From Anaerolineales bacterium (GTDB taxonomy: Bacteria > Chloroflexota > Anaerolineae > Anaerolineales > Villigracilaceae), in assembly GCA_028689195.1 (NCBI GenBank), contig JAQTWR010000019.1, forward strand, positions 1 through 15,775: DNA of 15,775 bases, in the 5' to 3' direction. The notes under the pieces were generated by a model. That model did not search any database and was not told the DNA's origin. It saw only the letters and a program-made list of their open reading frames with translations. The position numbers and the translations under genes were made by a program. How positions within the stretch are numbered: the first letter of the stretch is position 1; each line of letters begins with the position of its first letter. Of the stretch, positions 12,218-15,775 are shown piece after piece.

Positions 12218-12742
12218 ATGTTTCGTATTTCAAAATTCTTGTTCGTTCTTTCGATTTTCGTGATCTTTATCAGCATTCCTGTTGCAGCCGTTCACGCTGC
12301 GCCCGTTCACCCACAAGACTCTGCTCCCGTTTTGCCGAGTCTTCCGGAGCTCGTGCAAACCGCGTTCTCGCTTGGCGGCGTGGCTCTGTTCTTCACCGCG
12401 ATTATCAACGCCGGCAAGACCGTGCTTGTCAACGGCAACCCGATCATCCCTAATAACGCCGCCCCTTCCGTTTCTCTTGTATTGAACACTTTTGCGCTTG
12501 TCGGCTTGGTTGCGCTGCAACTCTTCGGACGCGCAGATCTTATACCTATTATTGACGCGAATGCAGGAACGCTTGCGACCATTCTTACAAGCGTTGTTTC
12601 GCTTGTGTATCAATTGTACGTATCGCGCACGGGTCATGAAAAAGTGCTGGCTGGTATGCCTGTGATTGGCACTTCGTTCTCGAAGCGCGGCGCGGGAGAG
12701 ATGGTAGTCGCAGAAATTAACAACGTTTACAGCAACGCGTAA
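12218..12742 (+). CDS. Membrane protein with signal sequence, holin-like candidate
   Basis: A 174-residue membrane protein. A classic signal sequence (FRISKFLFVLSIFVIFISIP) ends in VAAVHAAP, a good signal-peptidase site near residue 28. Three hydrophobic segments follow: around 47-65 (TAFSLGGVALFFTAIINAG), 84-104 (SVSLVLNTFALVGLVALQLF) and 118-136 (ATILTSVVSLVYQLYVS). AAAAGGAG lies 6 bases before ATG. Three membrane spans plus position in a late phage block suggest a holin, but no lysin is in view and a signal peptide is unusual for a class I holin, so this is only a candidate. A tail or virion membrane protein is another option. Confidence 0.65.
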   Translation: MFRISKFLFVLSIFVIFISIPVAAVHAAPVHPQDSAPVLPSLPELVQTAFSLGGVALFFTAIINAGKTVLVNGNPIIPNNAAPSVSLVLNTFALVGLVALQLFGRADLIPIIDANAGTLATILTSVVSLVYQLYVSRTGHEKVLAGMPVIGTSFSKRGAGEMVVAEINNVYSNA

Positions 12743-12758
12743 GCGGTCGTCGAATAAG

Positions 12759-12790
12759 ACTACAGTCAGGACAAGTATCCTGACTGTAGT
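12759..12790. repeat. Perfect 13-bp hairpin between two late genes
   Basis: ACTACAGTCAGGA (12759-12771) and its exact complement (12778-12790) around CAAGTA. No U run follows on either strand, so it is not a typical terminator. It could be a processing or stability element or a translational control of the next gene, which starts 20 bases later. Confidence 0.6.
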
Positions 12791-12810
12791 AAATCATTGA
12801 AGGGATCATC

Positions 12811-13188
12811 ATGACGGCTGAAACTGCTGAGATTGCGCAAATTATTGGACTAATCATCACATTTTTACTTGCTCTGGCTAGCTGGTTTAAGGGGACAGCC
12901 GAGCGCGGCAAACTTGTGGCAGAGACAGCCGTTTTGTACGCAGAACTTTCGGATAGAGGGGTAAAACGCGAAAAGGAACTGCAGGATCAACTCGATGATC
13001 TCAAAAAGAAAATCTCCGATCAAGAAAAAGTTATAACCGAGCAAAACGAAAAAATTGCCGAATTGAAGAAAATCATCGACCAAAAAGACAATCGCATTGT
13101 TCAATTGGAATCTTTGACTGTAACGCAGGAAAAAGAGATTCAGAAACTGCGGACTGAGTTGGATACGCTTAGAAATAACATTAAGTAA
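12811..13188 (+). CDS. N-terminal TM plus coiled-coil protein
   Basis: A 125-residue protein with one transmembrane helix at about 9-26 (AQIIGLIITFLLALASWF), a short linker, and a long charged heptad-rich coiled coil (about 50-123: DQLDDLKKKISDQEKVITEQ onward). The layout recalls an inner-membrane spanin or the accessory protein paired with holins; it follows a multi-TM protein as holin partners do. If the host is a single-membrane Chloroflexota, a spanin would have no outer membrane to fuse, so a structural or superinfection-related role is equally possible. GAAGGGA before ATG is the ribosome binding site. No family recognised. Confidence 0.68.
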   Translation: MTAETAEIAQIIGLIITFLLALASWFKGTAERGKLVAETAVLYAELSDRGVKREKELQDQLDDLKKKISDQEKVITEQNEKIAELKKIIDQKDNRIVQLESLTVTQEKEIQKLRTELDTLRNNIK

Positions 13189-13196
13189 GTACATGC

Positions 13197-14651
13197 GTGA
13201 AACTGACACCTACACTTGCATTTCTGGTCGAATACCTTGATCTCCCAGAGGCGGTCGGAGACCCCGAAGCCCGCTGGGAGACGTTTCAGTTAAAGCACCT
13301 TAATAACCCATCGTTACTTGCCATCGAGTTGAAGGCGCGTCAAGTTGGCTGGTCGTGGTTGGCGGCTGCGGAGGCTGTCGCCTCGGCTTCTTTGGAGCCG
13401 CGTATTCCGCATATCTTTGTTTCGATCAACCAGGAGGAGGCCGCCGAGAAGATACGTTATGCCAAGAGCATCATCGAGGCGCTGGATGCGGAGGCGCGTC
13501 CAAAACTCATCAAAGACAATGCGTATGAATTGGAGTTTAGAAACGGTTCGCGCCTGCTCTCTCACCCATGCCGCCCTGTGCGCGGTAAGGCGAAGGCGAA
13601 AATTTATCTTGACGAGTTCGCGCACTACCCGAACGATAAAGAGATTTATCAAAGCGCCTTGCCTGCGCTGACCAAAGGCGGTTTCATCCGCATAGGCTCG
13701 TCGCCGCTTGGGGCGCGCGGGACGTTTTGGGAGATATTCACGGAGTCGTTGCGCAAATATCCGGGCTACATCAAGGATTCAATTCCCTGGTGGAGCGTTG
13801 GGGCGATGTGCAAGGACGTGAAGACTGCCAACCAGTTGGCGGCTTCCATGCCGACCGAAGAACGCGTGGCGGCATTTGGAAGCGATCGCTTGATCCAAAT
13901 CTTCGAGAATATGCCGCTTGAAGATTTTCAGCAAGAGTATGAGTGCGCGTGGCTGGACGAGGCGGTCAGTTGGATTGATTGGGAACTTATCAAACGCAAC
14001 CAGGTATTGGCTTCGCAGGATAAGTTGATACGCTTTAGAGCGAAAGGCGTGGACGCCGCTTTCATGGCTATCAACGACACGATGCGGGCGGTGGTGGACG
14101 GGCATATCGAACAAGCGTTTGTAGGCGGTATGGACATTGGACGAACGAGGGATACGACAGAGATTGTATTGCTTGGAAAGAATTCGCAGGTGAACGAATT
14201 GCCGTATCGCTTGCACATCACGCTTGATCGCATTGAGTTTGAGGAGCAAAAGGCGGTTGCGTCGAGGCTTTTGCAAACGCTGCCGCTTATTCGTTTTCTG
14301 ATTGACCGTAACGGGATTGGGATGCAATTGGCGGAGAACTTGGCGAACGTATCTCCGGCAGCCGAAGGCGTGAATTTTACGAACGAGACGAAGGAACTGT
14401 GGGCGGTAGAAGCGAAACTCCGCGCGCAGAGGGCAGAAGTCCCGCTTCCGTTGGATCGCGATCTGGCGTACCAGATTCACTCGATACGGCGCAAGGTAAC
14501 GGCGGCAAAGAACTCAGTCTACGACACTACGGAGAACGAGAAACATCACGCGGATATGTTTTGGGCGTGGGCGCTGACTATTTGGGCTGGCAAGAGCGAC
14601 GGAAATATGGCGGTAGTTGGCGAAAACCCATTGAACGGTTATCGCGGATAG
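13197..14651 (+). CDS. Phage terminase large subunit
   Basis: A 484-residue ATP-driven DNA packaging motor with nuclease domain. The ATPase part has a divergent Walker A KARQVGWSW (46-54, as in other terminases with R-x-x-G-x-S), Walker B KIYLDEFAHYP (135-145, D139 E140) and coupling motif IGSSPLGARGTF (167-177). The RNase H-like nuclease part has D313 (GGMDIGRTRDTTEIV), D370 (FLIDRNGIG) and D453 (HHADMFWAWAL). The only workable start is GTG 13197, 8 bases after the preceding stop, with a weak ribosome binding site; an ATG at 13193 is in another frame. It is followed 9 bases later by the portal gene. The packaging mode (cos or headful) cannot be told. Confidence 0.93.
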   Translation: MKLTPTLAFLVEYLDLPEAVGDPEARWETFQLKHLNNPSLLAIELKARQVGWSWLAAAEAVASASLEPRIPHIFVSINQEEAAEKIRYAKSIIEALDAEARPKLIKDNAYELEFRNGSRLLSHPCRPVRGKAKAKIYLDEFAHYPNDKEIYQSALPALTKGGFIRIGSSPLGARGTFWEIFTESLRKYPGYIKDSIPWWSVGAMCKDVKTANQLAASMPTEERVAAFGSDRLIQIFENMPLEDFQQEYECAWLDEAVSWIDWELIKRNQVLASQDKLIRFRAKGVDAAFMAINDTMRAVVDGHIEQAFVGGMDIGRTRDTTEIVLLGKNSQVNELPYRLHITLDRIEFEEQKAVASRLLQTLPLIRFLIDRNGIGMQLAENLANVSPAAEGVNFTNETKELWAVEAKLRAQRAEVPLPLDRDLAYQIHSIRRKVTAAKNSVYDTTENEKHHADMFWAWALTIWAGKSDGNMAVVGENPLNGYRG

Positions 14652-14660
14652 GATACGCAA

Positions 14661-15775
14661 ATGGCAGATAAATTTTTTTCACGACTTTGGAGCGCTACTA
14701 TGGCAGGATATAAGGCTTTTCAATCGCGGTTTATGGGGAGCGATCTTCTGGACGAGCAGAATTTCACCGACTTCAACGCGCGCAAATTGCGCTATGCGAT
14801 ATTGTGGGCGATGTATGAAAACAATGCGTACTCGAAGATGCAGAAGTGGGCGCAGGCTTATAAGAGCGAGTACGGTTTGTATCGTTATACGCGCAATATT
14901 TACAATCCATCCTATCGTATTGGCGAGTTCTGGAAAATCCATTTGTTGGGCGGAAAACTTGATCCTGAAGCGGGGGACGGCGTCAAGATACCGAGCGCTC
15001 TGCCGATATTGACCGATAACGAAGCCTTGCGCCCCGCTCTTGCGCAGTTGTGGAAGTGGAGCAACTGGCAGGTGCAGAAGGATATTTCAGGGTTATGGAC
15101 ACCTGTGATGGGCGATGGCGTATTCAAAGTGATAGACGACCCAGAAAAAAGACGCGTATATCTCACGCCGCTAAACCCCGGCATCTTGAAAGATGCGGAA
15201 ATGGACAATTTGGGGAACGTGAAGGCGTACTCGCTTGAAGAGAACCGCCCCGACCCGCGCCAAGGATATTCTGGCGTGCGGGTGACGTATCGCGAGGAGG
15301 CTTTCAGAGACGGCGACAACGTTGTGTATCAGACTTATCTCAACGATCAATTGTACGGATGGGATGGCTGGGATGCGGAATGGTCTGAGCCTTACGGATT
15401 TGTTCCGTTGGTGGTTTTTCAGCATAATAACGTTGGACTTGATTTCGGATGGTCTGAATTATTCCCGGGTCTTTCCAAGTTCCGCGAAGTGGACGATATT
15501 TCGAGCAAACTCAGCGATCAGATCCGCAAGATGGTTGATTCTGGCTGGCTGTTCTCTGGCGTCTCCAATAAATCACAAGCGACGCCCAAGGCGTCTGGAG
15601 AAACGCCTTCTAATAATAACCCCGAGCCTGGTCGCGAAGAAATTCCAGCGCTGTATGGTCCAGTGGGCGCGAGCGCTACGCCTTTGGTTGCACCGTTGGA
15701 TATTGCGGCAACAAGCGCTTATATCAAGGACATTCTTGCGGTTATCGAGGAGGATTATCCTGAACTCAGCGCGGA
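14661..15775 (+). CDS. Phage portal protein (3' end beyond the window)
   Basis: The frame from ATG 14661 is open to the window end (371 full codons). AGGA about 6 bases upstream supports the start. The product begins MADKFFSRLWSATMAGYKAF and has the look of SPP1/HK97-like portal proteins: ARKLRYAILWAMYENNAYSK, RYTRNIYNPSYRIGEFW, then LYGWDGWDAEWSEPYGFVPL, VFQHNNVGLDFGWSELFPGL and SKFREVDDISSKLSDQIRKM, the wing-stem region with the typical hydrophobic-P-V sequence. Placement directly after the large terminase is the usual order. Portals form the dodecameric gate through which terminase moves DNA into the prohead. The family call rests on position and pattern; no single invariant motif defines it. 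Confidence 0.87.
   Translation, partial: MADKFFSRLWSATMAGYKAFQSRFMGSDLLDEQNFTDFNARKLRYAILWAMYENNAYSKMQKWAQAYKSEYGLYRYTRNIYNPSYRIGEFWKIHLLGGKLDPEAGDGVKIPSALPILTDNEALRPALAQLWKWSNWQVQKDISGLWTPVMGDGVFKVIDDPEKRRVYLTPLNPGILKDAEMDNLGNVKAYSLEENRPDPRQGYSGVRVTYREEAFRDGDNVVYQTYLNDQLYGWDGWDAEWSEPYGFVPLVVFQHNNVGLDFGWSELFPGLSKFREVDDISSKLSDQIRKMVDSGWLFSGVSNKSQATPKASGETPSNNNPEPGREEIPALYGPVGASATPLVAPLDIAATSAYIKDILAVIEEDYPELSA

Noticed and set aside
12811..13188. Calling the TM plus coiled-coil protein a spanin
   Set aside because: There is no paired outer-membrane lipoprotein frame and the host may have a single membrane.
13779..14480. Long minus-strand frame opposite the large terminase
   Set aside because: It is antisense to a fully motif-supported terminase and encodes a low-complexity arginine/histidine-rich product, as shadow frames do.
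1..15775. CRISPR arrays, retron or diversity-generating elements, insertion sequences
   Set aside because: No regularly spaced repeats, reverse transcriptase, transposase or terminal inverted repeats with target duplication were found on reading both strands.

Overview
The window joins a stretch of ordinary bacterial chromosome (about 1-6730) to the left end of an integrated prophage (about 6730-15775, open at the right edge). The host looks like an anaerobic or facultative member of the Chloroflexota, perhaps Anaerolineales. This is inferred from protein style: a SufS-SufU-Rieske cluster, a four-subunit 2-oxoacid:ferredoxin oxidoreductase of the VorB type, and a dispersed GTCATTGCGAG-type palindromic repeat. 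No 16S or marker gene is present, so the taxonomy is only a guess.

Host part. (1) Positions 2-1603, plus strand: the 3' part of sufS, then sufU and a small Rieske ferredoxin, an Fe-S cluster assembly operon. (2) 1606-1857, minus: a small membrane protein, separated by a terminator from (3) 1905-4768, minus: the 2-oxoacid:ferredoxin oxidoreductase operon in the order delta (2x[4Fe-4S]), alpha (VorB), beta (TPP), gamma. A dispersed palindromic repeat lies between alpha and beta. (4) 4821-5190 is poorly coding and holds at best two small ORFs. (5) 5187-6528, minus: a two-gene operon of a MarR-type regulator and a haloalkane-dehalogenase-like alpha/beta hydrolase. It has a textbook promoter (TTGACA-N17-TATATA) whose -10 box sits inside a palindrome, and it appears to make a leaderless mRNA.

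Junction. At 6730-6776 only the 3' half of a minus-strand tRNA-Pro (anticodon CGG) remains; the D arm and 5' acceptor strand are absent. This is the expected structure of attL for an element that integrates into a tRNA 3' half and carries its own replacement 3' end. The intact tRNA-Pro should therefore lie past the right end of the window. Repeats of CACATGGTTTT and two inverted repeats surround the site.

Prophage part. A tyrosine integrase (minus, 6889-7788) is divergent from a small gene of unknown function, a VRR-NUC nuclease and an HNH nuclease (7889-8931), which end at a strong terminator. A second block (9272-12110) encodes a ParB-like domain protein, an orphan cytosine-C5 DNA methyltransferase, two small HTH proteins that look like paralogous terminase small subunits, and a DUF2292-like small protein. 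A third block (12218 onward) encodes a signal-peptide-bearing multi-TM protein, a TM plus coiled-coil protein, the terminase large subunit and the portal protein, which runs off the window. This is a packaging module of a tailed dsDNA phage.

Both the second and third blocks are preceded by the same arrangement: an extended -10 promoter (TGnTAnAAT), a CCGACyGAG box, a long tetraloop hairpin with G-U wobbles and a U-rich tail, then the ribosome binding site of the first gene. This suggests either short RNAs or read-through (antitermination) control of phage gene blocks. It is the most interesting unexplained feature here.
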